From positions 1-39,325 of the forward strand of contig CAMZDX010000007.1 of assembly GCA_947305505.1 (NCBI GenBank): a stretch of 39,325 bases of DNA, read 5' to 3'. Every line of letters starts with the position of its first letter. Positions within the stretch are counted from its first letter, which is position 1. The stretch comes from an uncultured bacterium (GTDB lineage: Bacteria; UBP6; UBA1177). The translations under genes were made by a program, and so were the position numbers. The notes beneath the pieces are model-generated. The model searched no databases, was not told the origin of the DNA, and saw only the letters and a list, made by a program, of their open reading frames with translations. This document shows positions 31,819 through 38,733 of the stretch, piece after piece.

Positions 31819-31894
31819 TGGTAGGCGCTGCAGGGTTCGAACCTGCGACCACCGGCTTGTAAGGCCGATGCTCTCCCAGCTGAGCTAAGCGCCC
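31819..31894 (-). tRNA. tRNA-Val(TAC)
   Basis: The minus strand gives acceptor GGGCGCT with AGCGCCT, D-arm with AGCTCAGCTGGGAGAGC, anticodon loop CTTACAA and T-arm CAGGTTCGAACCTG. CCA is encoded at 31819-31821. It directly follows a strong promoter. Confidence 0.97.
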
Positions 31895-31907
31895 ATCAGC
31901 GGCAGGT

Positions 31908-31935
31908 AATATAGCCGGAATTATTTTAAAGTCAA
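31908..31935 (-). promoter_or_regulatory. Promoter of the tRNA-Val/tRNA-Asp unit
   Basis: TTGACT (31930-31935), 16 bp and TATATT (31908-31913) on the minus strand. The next bases (ACCTGCC) are GC-rich, as in stringently controlled stable-RNA promoters. The tRNA-Val 5' end lies 13 bases after the -10. Confidence 0.85.
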
Positions 31936-31979
31936 ATAAAAAATGAATTTTTTTGGTAAATGAAGATAATTAACTGAAT

Positions 31980-32228
31980 TTATTTGAAAAAATCGGACAA
32001 ATCAAGTGGAGGGAGCTCACCCTTTTTCTGAACGAGAGAAGCTCTTGTCTTGTCAAGCGCACTGCTGACATCCTCGGGAAGTCCGGAAGCGCAGAAAGCT
32101 TCGATCTCGTCGCGCAGAGCGTTATATTTTTTCGCCAGCAGTTCCCACTCGAACGCCGATTTGCACAGCATTATCCTGACGTCGATGTCACTGAGCGATT
32201 TCATAAGGATCTTAATATCGTTAAGCAT
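31980..32228 (-). CDS. Small protein of unknown function
   Basis: This 82-residue protein is mostly alpha-helical with no membrane segment or signal. It begins MLNDIKILMKSLSD, has a central helix with WELLAKKYNALRDEIEAF, and ends with an acidic/aromatic tail DLSDFFK. GGAG precedes the start, and the gene starts 12 bases after the larger unknown gene, so the two are very likely cotranslated. I do not recognise a family. Confidence 0.72.
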   Translation of the reverse strand: MLNDIKILMKSLSDIDVRIMLCKSAFEWELLAKKYNALRDEIEAFCASGLPEDVSSALDKTRASLVQKKGELPPLDLSDFFK

Positions 32229-32240
32229 CTTCCACTCCGC

Positions 32241-33233
32241 CTAACCTTTTGATTTCTTCCAGTTCTCGAATGTCGGGATATCGAACGCCGAAATGTAGTA
32301 ATTCGTCAGATATTCCTTGAACTTGTCTGAATCGGAAAGCACTTTGAAACCGTATTTTTTGTCGATATATTTGACCGCTTCCATGTAAATTTTGTCGAAA
32401 TTTGCCCTTCCGACGCGCATTTTCGCCTTGTCGATCTCGAGGCTGACAAAAGTTTTGTAGGATTTGTACATTTCGTCGTTTTCCATCCCTTCGACAGGCT
32501 TTCCGGGAATATCCTCGGCGTGCTGCGTCTCCTCTTCTTCCGGTTCCGGTTTCGGTTTAGCTGCTTTTGGAGCAGGTTTTTCAGCCTTTTTAGGAGCTGG
32601 CTTTTCGGGCTGTTTCGCAGGCTGCTTCGCCGTGCTGAGTTTAACCATGGTATCTTCGTCAAACGGAACGTAAAGAACAAAAGTCTTCTGATTTTCGGTC
32701 AGTTTTTCGAGCAGAAGAAGACCGTAAGCCATAAGGTTGTTGCCAAGCTCTTCAAATTCGGCAGTCGTAAGCTGGTCAAGCCCGATCCTGCGCTTCAAAG
32801 TGCCGCCCCAGTAGCCGTAATTTTTTCTCTGCTCGAGCGCAAAACAGTAAAGTTTGACAAAGCACGCATACTCTTCAAGCGGCAGCATCTTTATAAGTTC
32901 AGCCAGATCTTTCGGGATCATGACGCCGTCCTGGTTCTTTTTGTATGAAAATCTGATGAATTCAAGATCGTTTGCAATCGGATATATCTCTTTTTTGCGG
33001 GGTTTTTCGCGGACTTCTTCGACTTCTTCAACAGGCTCCGGCTGAACCTTCTCATCTTTTATGATTGGCGCTTCTTCGACTTTCGGAACCGACTTTTCGA
33101 CCTTGGTTTCAGCGTTTTTCTGCACATTTTCTTCCGGCTGTTTGGGAGCCTCTTTTTCAGCTTCGACGATTTTTAAAAGATAGTCGCGGACTTCGTTTTT
33201 TACCGCATTTCCGATGTTTTTGATTAAACCCAT
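32241..33233 (-). CDS. Unknown protein with a winged-helix-like core and charged linkers
   Basis: The 330-residue protein starts with an amphipathic helix (GLIKNIGNAVKNEVRDYLLK), then a Glu/Pro/Lys-rich linker (about 25-85). A compact core (about 88-205) with MIPKDLAELIKMLPLEEYACFV and TTAEFEELGNNLMAYGLLLL looks like a winged-helix or replication-initiator type fold, by eye only. A second Pro/Lys/Ala-rich linker (about 208-240) leads to a C-terminal helical domain with EIDKAKMRVGRANFDKIY. No signal peptide is present, so it is cytosolic. GGAGG precedes ATG 33233. DNA binding is a guess from the fold impression. Confidence 0.75.
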   Translation of the reverse strand: MGLIKNIGNAVKNEVRDYLLKIVEAEKEAPKQPEENVQKNAETKVEKSVPKVEEAPIIKDEKVQPEPVEEVEEVREKPRKKEIYPIANDLEFIRFSYKKNQDGVMIPKDLAELIKMLPLEEYACFVKLYCFALEQRKNYGYWGGTLKRRIGLDQLTTAEFEELGNNLMAYGLLLLEKLTENQKTFVLYVPFDEDTMVKLSTAKQPAKQPEKPAPKKAEKPAPKAAKPKPEPEEEETQHAEDIPGKPVEGMENDEMYKSYKTFVSLEIDKAKMRVGRANFDKIYMEAVKYIDKKYGFKVLSDSDKFKEYLTNYYISAFDIPTFENWKKSKG

Positions 33234-33244
33234 CTTTTCCTCCG

Positions 33245-33661
33245 TTATTTTATCTCAAGTTTCAGATTTTTTACTGTGCACTTTTCGGCAAGCCCCGTTT
33301 CAGGGTTGTAAAGGCATACCGGAAGCACTATTTTTGCCGAAGATTCACCGAATTTCGACGTGTATTTTGCCTTTCCCTCTTTATTTTTTGCGAAAAATCC
33401 CTTTTCGATCCTACCCAGTTCCTTTTTTTCCGCATCAAGGAAAAGAAATTTGTAGGGAGCATATTCATTGTCGTTGAATTTCGTGTTTTTTCCGTAAGTT
33501 ATCGTGTATTCGACACCGGTTTTCGACTTTACGAAAGTGACATCGACTGTCGGGCTTGCCGATTCTTCTGCAAAAACCGTGCAGAAAAAGAGCAAACCGA
33601 CAAAAAATATCAACAAATTCAGCTTGTTGACATGCAAAACCGATTTAAGGGAAGCTATCAT
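33245..33661 (-). CDS. Small exported protein of unknown function
   Basis: The 138-residue protein has a signal peptide (about 1-31, with LLIFFVGLLFFCTVFA) and a mature beta-rich domain with Lys/Glu pairs (VDVTFVKSKTGVEYTITYG) and two cysteines late in the chain (CLYNPETGLAEKC), which could form a disulfide. AAGGAG precedes ATG 33661 and a good promoter lies upstream. It starts the transcription unit that includes the two unknown genes downstream, with 11 bases to the next. No family recognised. Confidence 0.75.
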   Translation of the reverse strand: MIASLKSVLHVNKLNLLIFFVGLLFFCTVFAEESASPTVDVTFVKSKTGVEYTITYGKNTKFNDNEYAPYKFLFLDAEKKELGRIEKGFFAKNKEGKAKYTSKFGESSAKIVLPVCLYNPETGLAEKCTVKNLKLEIK

Positions 33662-33691
33662 TTCAAACTCCTTCCAAAAAACAACCGCAGG

Positions 33692-33719
33692 ATTTTAAAA
33701 TGGAGTTGAAAAAAGTCAA
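33692..33719 (-). promoter_or_regulatory. Promoter of the three-gene unknown operon
   Basis: On the minus strand TTGACT (33714-33719), 16 bp and TAAAAT (33692-33697). The start codon at 33661 lies 31 bases further with a good ribosome binding site. Confidence 0.78.
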
Positions 33720-33742
33720 TTTACACTGATATTTTGCAAACT

Positions 33743-34753
33743 TTACAGATTTTCTTTTTTGAATTCGCAAAGTTTGAGAATTTTCTTATACATTGATTCG
33801 AAATGCTCGAAATTCAGAGACTGATAACCGTCCGAAAGAGCACTTATCGGATTGAAATGCGTCTCGATTATAAGCCCGTCGGCTCCGAGAACGACTGCCG
33901 CTTCCGAAACATCAGGAACATATTTGAAATTGCCGACGCTGTGTGACGGGTCTAAAATTACCGGAAGATGCGTGAGTCCTTTGATTATCGGAATCGCCGC
34001 GATATTCACCATGCTGCGGGTCGAATCGTCGAACGAAGTGATCCCGCGCTCGCAGAGAATAATGTTTTCATTGCCTTCAGCCATTATGTATTCGGCACTT
34101 GACAAAAATTCGTCTATCGTCGCATTCGCCGAACGCTTGAGCAGAACCGGCTTGCTGCATTTGCCGAGTTCTTTGAGAAGGGCGAAATTCATCATGTTTC
34201 TCGCGCCGACCTGAATGATGTCGATATACTGCTCGAAAAGATCGATGTGTCTGACATCGACTATCTCGGAGACAGATTTCATGTTGTATCTTTTGGCAGT
34301 CTCATTCAGAATTTTGACGCCGTTTTCACCCAAGCCCTGGAAAGAATAGGGAGAAGTCCTCATTTTGAACGTTCCGCCGCGAAGAATCTTTACTCCGAGG
34401 CTGGAAAGAAAAGCTGCTATTTTATCGAGGGAATCAGCTCTTTCAACGCTGCATGGACCGGATATCATTGTAAAATTTTCTCCGATCAAAACACCGTCGC
34501 CCAAATCCACAACACTCTTTTCACGATAATTCTTGGACACCATGTAATACGGTTTAGAAATGTTGATTATCCGCTCGACACCAGGCAAAGATTTAAAACG
34601 ACCCATGTCGGAAGTCGTAAGATCTCCGGCAACCGGAATAAGAATGTAACTCGAACCCTGCAGAACATCGAACGACATTCCGTTCGCGAGCAAAGTCTCC
34701 TTTATGTTGTCTAAAAATTCTTCGTTGGTTCCCTTTTTAACAACAATGATCAT
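33743..34753 (-). CDS. aroF: 3-deoxy-7-phosphoheptulonate synthase (DAHP synthase, type I-beta)
   Basis: The enzyme condenses PEP and erythrose 4-phosphate at the start of the shikimate pathway. The 336-residue protein has an N-terminal ferredoxin-like domain (about 1-70), as in feedback-regulated I-beta enzymes. The barrel follows with GPCSVE (99-104, metal ligand C101), GGTFKMRTSPYSFQGLG, IIQVGARNMMNF, KRS and VILDPSHSVG. The usual KPRTSPYSF proline is methionine here, which is a mild departure. It overlaps rph by four bases (ATGA) and ends the long run started by thrS. Confidence 0.94.
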   Translation of the reverse strand: MIIVVKKGTNEEFLDNIKETLLANGMSFDVLQGSSYILIPVAGDLTTSDMGRFKSLPGVERIINISKPYYMVSKNYREKSVVDLGDGVLIGENFTMISGPCSVERADSLDKIAAFLSSLGVKILRGGTFKMRTSPYSFQGLGENGVKILNETAKRYNMKSVSEIVDVRHIDLFEQYIDIIQVGARNMMNFALLKELGKCSKPVLLKRSANATIDEFLSSAEYIMAEGNENIILCERGITSFDDSTRSMVNIAAIPIIKGLTHLPVILDPSHSVGNFKYVPDVSEAAVVLGADGLIIETHFNPISALSDGYQSLNFEHFESMYKKILKLCEFKKENL

Positions 34754-35430
34754 TTTGTAAATCCTGCCGCTGATTTCATTTTGTCAATAATCTCTTTCAC
34801 GCTTTCGCGTGATTTATTCAACAATTCAAAGAACTTGCCATCGTCAAGAGGAACTCTTTCCGCAGTTCCCTGAAGCTCGATTATATTGCCGTTTTCAGAA
34901 AAAACAAAATTAAAATCGGTGTCTGCCCGCGAATCTTTTTCATAATCCAGATCGATCACGACTTCGCCGTCGATAACGCCGCCGCTGATCGCCCCGATCC
35001 AATTTTTAAGCGGATTTTCCGGAACTATTCCTTCGTCAACCAGTTTTTTGCAGGCAAGTGCCACTGCAAGCATGCCGCCGTTTACCGAAGCTGTACGTGT
35101 TCCGCCGTCCGCCTCAAGGACATCGCAGTCGATAAGCATCGTTATTCCGGGGATCTTTTCGAGATCGACCGCCATTCGAAGAGAACGCCCGATCAAGCGC
35201 TGAATTTCAGCAGTACGACCTGAAATTTTGGTTCTTTCGCGGGCACTTCTTACGTTTGTCGAGCCTGGAAGAAGCGAATATTCGGCAGTGAGCCAGCCGC
35301 CGCTTTTGACGTGCGGAGGAACTTTCAAATCAAGCGAAAGCGCCGTGATGACCTTCGTGTTTCCCGAAACCGAGAGCACCGAAGAATAAGGATTATTCAG
35401 ATAATTCGTAAGAAACGAGTGTTCCCTCAA
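34750..35430 (-). CDS. rph: Ribonuclease PH, lacking the usual N-terminal segment
   Basis: RNase PH trims tRNA 3' ends by phosphorolysis. Core motifs are clear: GGWLTAEYSLLPGST, ISGRTAEIQRLIGRSLR, IDCDVLEADGGTRTAS, and ELQGTAE near the end. The N-terminus is odd. The usual MRxxGRxxxxLRPV leader is absent, and a TGA stop lies in frame 24 bases before the chosen start. No ATG is available, and the best start is a TTG at 35430 behind GGAGAG, giving 226 residues. The AEGSVL segment reads NPYSSVL. It overlaps aroF and follows the DUF368 gene by 28 bases. Activity is likely but not certain. Confidence 0.88.
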   Translation of the reverse strand: MREHSFLTNYLNNPYSSVLSVSGNTKVITALSLDLKVPPHVKSGGWLTAEYSLLPGSTNVRSARERTKISGRTAEIQRLIGRSLRMAVDLEKIPGITMLIDCDVLEADGGTRTASVNGGMLAVALACKKLVDEGIVPENPLKNWIGAISGGVIDGEVVIDLDYEKDSRADTDFNFVFSENGNIIELQGTAERVPLDDGKFFELLNKSRESVKEIIDKMKSAAGFTK

Positions 35431-35458
35431 AGTTCTCTCCAACAAAAAAGTTCAATAA

Positions 35459-36421
35459 TTATCCGTGTTTTTCAGAAATTCTGTCAAGAACGACTATCAA
35501 AACTACGCCGACGATCATAAGCGCGATGCAGAGAAAGAAATATCCGCCGAATTCCTGCGGAAACACATTCGCCTGCGAAACGATTTTCTCTTTTCCTCCG
35601 ACCATTTCAACGATTGCCTCCCCTTTCCAAGGCCAGATACTGCGCAGCGAACCGGCCATGAGACCGGTAAGGAATGCAAGCGTAACTGAGTGCCATTTCG
35701 TAAGAAGCCAGTTAAAAAAGCGCGAAAATCCGATAAGACCTGCGCCGCAGCCGATGCAGAAAACGACGATCACAAGGATGCTGTTCAAGCTGAACGGATT
35801 TTTGACCGCTTCGATGATGTACTCATATTTTTTGAGAACAAGCAGAATAAATGCGCCGCTTATGCCAGGAAGGATCATCGCGCAGATGCTTAAAACGCCG
35901 CAGAGAAAGATGAACCAGAGCCCGTTCGGAGTTTCGACCGGAATGAGTCCGACCAGAAAATAAGCCGCGACAGTTCCGGCAAGTATCGAAATAACCTCGG
36001 AAATACGCCATTTTATCGTTTTGCCGACAACATAGATCGAAGCGGCGATGAGACCGTAAAAAAGGCTGTATGTCGGCTCGGGACACTCGTTGAGCAAAAA
36101 TTTCATGATGTGTGCCAGAGAAACTATCGCAACGGCGACACCGAAGAAAAGAACTGCAAGAAAACGGGTGTGAAGATGTGCTACAGCCCCTTTGATATCG
36201 AAAGAAAGCAGCTTTTTCACGCATTCGGAGTCAAAAGATTTGATCGCTGCGAGAAGTTTCTGGTAGATTCCTGCAATAAGTGCGATCGTGCCGCCCGAAA
36301 CGCCGGGAATGACGTTTGCAGCTCCCATGCAGACTCCCGTTATCGCGAGAATGATCGCTTCTTTCCATGAATTCGGTCCCGGAGTAGCCATAATCGCCTT
36401 TTTAAAAGTGAGCTTTTCCAT
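35459..36421 (-). CDS. DUF368 membrane protein, candidate undecaprenyl-phosphate translocase
   Basis: The 320-residue inner-membrane protein has about nine hydrophobic helices. The family signature is GVCMGAANVIPGVSGGTIALI near the start, and its second copy lies in AMILPGISGAFILLVL. DUF368 proteins have been linked experimentally to recycling of undecaprenyl phosphate (PopT). AGAGG lies over the surE stop and precedes ATG 36421, one base after surE, so translation is coupled. Surrounding genes give no other hint at envelope function. Confidence 0.9.
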   Translation of the reverse strand: MEKLTFKKAIMATPGPNSWKEAIILAITGVCMGAANVIPGVSGGTIALIAGIYQKLLAAIKSFDSECVKKLLSFDIKGAVAHLHTRFLAVLFFGVAVAIVSLAHIMKFLLNECPEPTYSLFYGLIAASIYVVGKTIKWRISEVISILAGTVAAYFLVGLIPVETPNGLWFIFLCGVLSICAMILPGISGAFILLVLKKYEYIIEAVKNPFSLNSILVIVVFCIGCGAGLIGFSRFFNWLLTKWHSVTLAFLTGLMAGSLRSIWPWKGEAIVEMVGGKEKIVSQANVFPQEFGGYFFLCIALMIVGVVLIVVLDRISEKHG

Positions 36422-36422
36422 T

Positions 36423-37199
36423 TTAACCTCTTATTTTTTCGAGAGTTTTTTCGTCGGTAAAATCAAGAGAAACAGGTGTTATCGTCGCGCATCCGCGCCT
36501 TATCTCGTGGCAGTCGCTGCCGTCTATATCGGCAAAACCGAACTGATCGCCGCCGATCCAATAATACTCTTTTCCGCGCGGATCGACCCGTTTTAAAACA
36601 TCGCCCCCGTACAGCCTTTTGCCGAAAGGGACCCATTTTATTGGAACTTTTCCTGACTTTGCGATAGTTTCCGGAATGTTGATATTAAAAAGTTTAGGAT
36701 TTTCGTAGAGTTCAGATTTTCCTATTTTTTTTTCGATTTCAGGAAGAATTTCGTCAAAAAAGAAATCGGCACATACTGCAAAAGTCTCATTTTTGAACGC
36801 AACAAAATCGGTGATGTAAAGTGAAACGGCAAACGAAGTGATTCCGTCGTAAAAAGTTTCCATTGCCGCAGAAACAGTACCTGAATAAGTGATGTCATCG
36901 CCCAAATTTCCCCCTTTGTTTATGCCGGAAACTGCAAAAAGAGGTTTTTCACCCATCAGAGTGTTGACACCGATATAAACAGCATCTGTCGGAGTTCCGT
37001 GAACGGCAAAACGGTTTTCAGCAAATTTTGAAACCCTGAGCGGAGAGCCCAAAGTTATCGAATGACCGGCACCGCTCTGTTCGTTGAAGGGTGCGGAAAC
37101 AAAGCAGGAAAGATTTCTCTTCGATGCCGCGATTTCCAAAGCCGACAACCCTGCGGCATAAATCCCGTCATCGTTTGTAAGAAAAATCTTTTTAGTCAT
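36423..37199 (-). CDS. surE: 5'/3'-nucleotidase SurE
   Basis: SurE is a metal-dependent nucleotidase and exopolyphosphatase. The 258-residue protein has FLTNDDG with metal ligands D10 and D11, the serine in FNEQSGAGHSITL, and the Asn-containing SGINKGGNLGDDITYSGTV. ATG 37199 lies only 13 bases after the encoded CCA of tRNA-Pro and has no visible ribosome binding site; TTG 37208 is in frame but even closer to the tRNA. Its mRNA may therefore be released by tRNA 3' processing. It overlaps no gene and is followed by the DUF368 gene after one base. Confidence 0.93.
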   Translation of the reverse strand: MTKKIFLTNDDGIYAAGLSALEIAASKRNLSCFVSAPFNEQSGAGHSITLGSPLRVSKFAENRFAVHGTPTDAVYIGVNTLMGEKPLFAVSGINKGGNLGDDITYSGTVSAAMETFYDGITSFAVSLYITDFVAFKNETFAVCADFFFDEILPEIEKKIGKSELYENPKLFNINIPETIAKSGKVPIKWVPFGKRLYGGDVLKRVDPRGKEYYWIGGDQFGFADIDGSDCHEIRRGCATITPVSLDFTDEKTLEKIRG

Positions 37200-37212
37200 T
37201 ATAAACAAAAAA

Positions 37213-37290
37213 TGGTCGGGATGACTGGATTTGAACCAGCGACCACCTGAACCCCATTCAGGTACGCTACCCAGACTGCGCTACATCCCG
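37213..37290 (-). tRNA. tRNA-Pro(GGG)
   Basis: The minus strand folds with acceptor CGGGATG and CATCCCG, anticodon loop ATGGGGT, T-arm CTGGTTCAAATCCAG and an encoded CCA (37213-37215). It lies between the IHF-type gene and surE with 17 and 13 bases on either side, so all three are probably one transcript. A tRNA-Pro next to ihfA is also seen in some proteobacteria. Confidence 0.97.
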
Positions 37291-37307
37291 ACACTTATAT
37301 GGAACAA

Positions 37308-37592
37308 CTATTTGTTGTTGAGCCTGTCTTTCAGCACCTGGCTGTGATGAAAAGTCGCAACTTTTCTTTTGCTGATCGTCAAGGGTTTTTTGGTCTGAGG
37401 ATTGCGTCCTCTTCTCTCTTTCTTTTCCTTAACGGTGAATTTGCCGAAACCGCTGAGCTGGATCTCGCCTTCTTTTGCAAGAGTGTCCTTCAACTCTTCA
37501 AAGAACATATCAACGAGTTCCGATGCATATTTCTTATCGATTTTCATCTGCTCATAAACAAAGTCTGCAAGTTCAACTTTTGTTACACTCAT
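37308..37592 (-). CDS. ihfA: HU/IHF family DNA-bending protein, IHF-alpha-like
   Basis: The 94-residue protein matches the HU/IHF family: MSVTKVELADFVYEQM, EIQLSGFGKFTV and the DNA-bending arm RRGRNPQTKKPLTISKRKVATF. The arm and tail (HHSQVLKDRL) look closer to IHF-alpha than to HU, and the neighbourhood (infC operon, tRNA-Pro) is that of ihfA in other bacteria. ATG 37592 follows GGGGGAAG; a TTG at 37604 is less likely. A partner IHF-beta is not in the window, so a homodimer is possible. Confidence 0.9.
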   Translation of the reverse strand: MSVTKVELADFVYEQMKIDKKYASELVDMFFEELKDTLAKEGEIQLSGFGKFTVKEKKERRGRNPQTKKPLTISKRKVATFHHSQVLKDRLNNK

Positions 37593-37608
37593 TTCTTCCC
37601 CCAATTAA

Positions 37609-37959
37609 TCAGTTAACGCCTCTGGCTTCTTCTATGATTCTGTCGAAAGCTTTCGGATCTTCAGCTGCGAGGTATGCAAGAACTTTTCTGTCAATGTCAA
37701 TATTTGCCTTATGAATCATATCCATGAATTTCGAATATGAAAGACCTCTTTCTCTGACTGCGGAATTGATTCTCGTAATCCAGAGTTTTCTGAAATCTCT
37801 CTTTTTAAGTTTTCTGTGAGCAAACGCATAAGCCCAGCCTCTTTCTACGGTTTCCTTGGCAACTCTGTATCTTCTCGATCTTGCCATATAGTTGCCTTTT
37901 GCGGCCTTGAGTATCGTAGCTCTTCTTCTATTGGCTTTAAATCCTCTTTTTACTCTCAT
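37609..37959 (-). CDS. rplT: 50S ribosomal protein L20
   Basis: L20 binds 23S rRNA early in 50S assembly. The 116-residue protein starts MRVKRGFKANRRRATILKAA and keeps the conserved RSRRYRVAKETVERGWAYAF and LWITRINSAVRERGLSYSKF segments. It follows rpmI by 12 bases in the standard order. In E. coli L20 represses its own operon through its mRNA; no such leader was checked here. Confidence 0.98.
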   Translation of the reverse strand: MRVKRGFKANRRRATILKAAKGNYMARSRRYRVAKETVERGWAYAFAHRKLKKRDFRKLWITRINSAVRERGLSYSKFMDMIHKANIDIDRKVLAYLAAEDPKAFDRIIEEARGVN

Positions 37960-37971
37960 TTCTAACTCCTA

Positions 37972-38169
37972 TTAAAGATAAGGAAGAAGTTTCTTCATCT
38001 GCGGAATATCGCATGTTTCAATGTATGCGCCCTTTCTCAGATCTCTTTTTCTCTTACGTGTTTTCTTCGTAAGGATGTGGCTTTTGAAAGGATGCCATCT
38101 TTTCATTTTACCGCTACCGTTCGATTTAACCCTTTTCGCAGCAGCTCTATTAGTTTTCATTTTCGGCAT
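37972..38169 (-). CDS. rpmI: 50S ribosomal protein L35
   Basis: The 65-residue basic protein ([20 protein letters not shown], then [12 protein letters not shown]) is L35. It follows infC by 12 bases and precedes rplT in the usual infC-rpmI-rplT order. Confidence 0.98.
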   Translation of the reverse strand: MPKMKTNRAAAKRVKSNGSGKMKRWHPFKSHILTKKTRKRKRDLRKGAYIETCDIPQMKKLLPYL

Positions 38170-38181
38170 AACAAATTCTCC

Positions 38182-38733
38182 TTAATTTTTCTGCGCTACC
38201 AACATTGTCATTTTTTTATTTTTAACAACACTATCCAATTCGATCGCAAGCTGGTCTTCTCCGCCGAGTTCCTTAACGATAACATTAAGGTTTTCCAACG
38301 CTTTTTCAGCAAACATGATCTCTCTGCCTCTGAAAAAGACCGTGAATTTGACCTTGTTTCCGTCCTCAAGGAACTTTTTGGCCTGACGAACTTTCGTCAT
38401 AAGGTCGTGCGTATCGGTGTTCGGACGGATCTTGAGTTCTTTAATTTCAATAACCACCTGATTTGCCTTAGCTTTTTTAGCTTTTTTCTTTAACTTGTAA
38501 AGATGCTTTCCGAAATCCATTATCTTACATACTACAGGATCCGTGTTTGGGGAAACACAGACGAGATCCAGCCCAAATTCTCTCGCTTTTTCCAAAGCTT
38601 CCCGTTTTGTAAGAACACCCAGCACTTCGCCCGTGGGAGCAACCACCCGCATCGTAGGTGATTTTATGGTCTCGTTTACAAGACCAGGTGCAGGCTGTGC
38701 CGAGTTGCCTGATTCCGGCTTAGCAGGCTTCAT
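38182..38733 (-). CDS. infC: Translation initiation factor IF-3
   Basis: IF-3 keeps 30S subunits free and checks the initiator tRNA. The 183-residue protein has a Pro-rich N-terminal leader, the N-domain with LVNETIKSPTMRVV and DLVCVSPNTDPVVCKIMDFG, a Lys-rich linker and the C-domain with IEIKELKIRPNTDTHDL and KVKFTVFFRGREI. The ATG overlaps the thrS stop (TGATG), so it is coupled to thrS. Unlike E. coli infC, which uses AUU, this gene begins with ATG, so the classic autoregulation by a rare start codon is not evident. Confidence 0.97.
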   Translation of the reverse strand: MKPAKPESGNSAQPAPGLVNETIKSPTMRVVAPTGEVLGVLTKREALEKAREFGLDLVCVSPNTDPVVCKIMDFGKHLYKLKKKAKKAKANQVVIEIKELKIRPNTDTHDLMTKVRQAKKFLEDGNKVKFTVFFRGREIMFAEKALENLNVIVKELGGEDQLAIELDSVVKNKKMTMLVAQKN

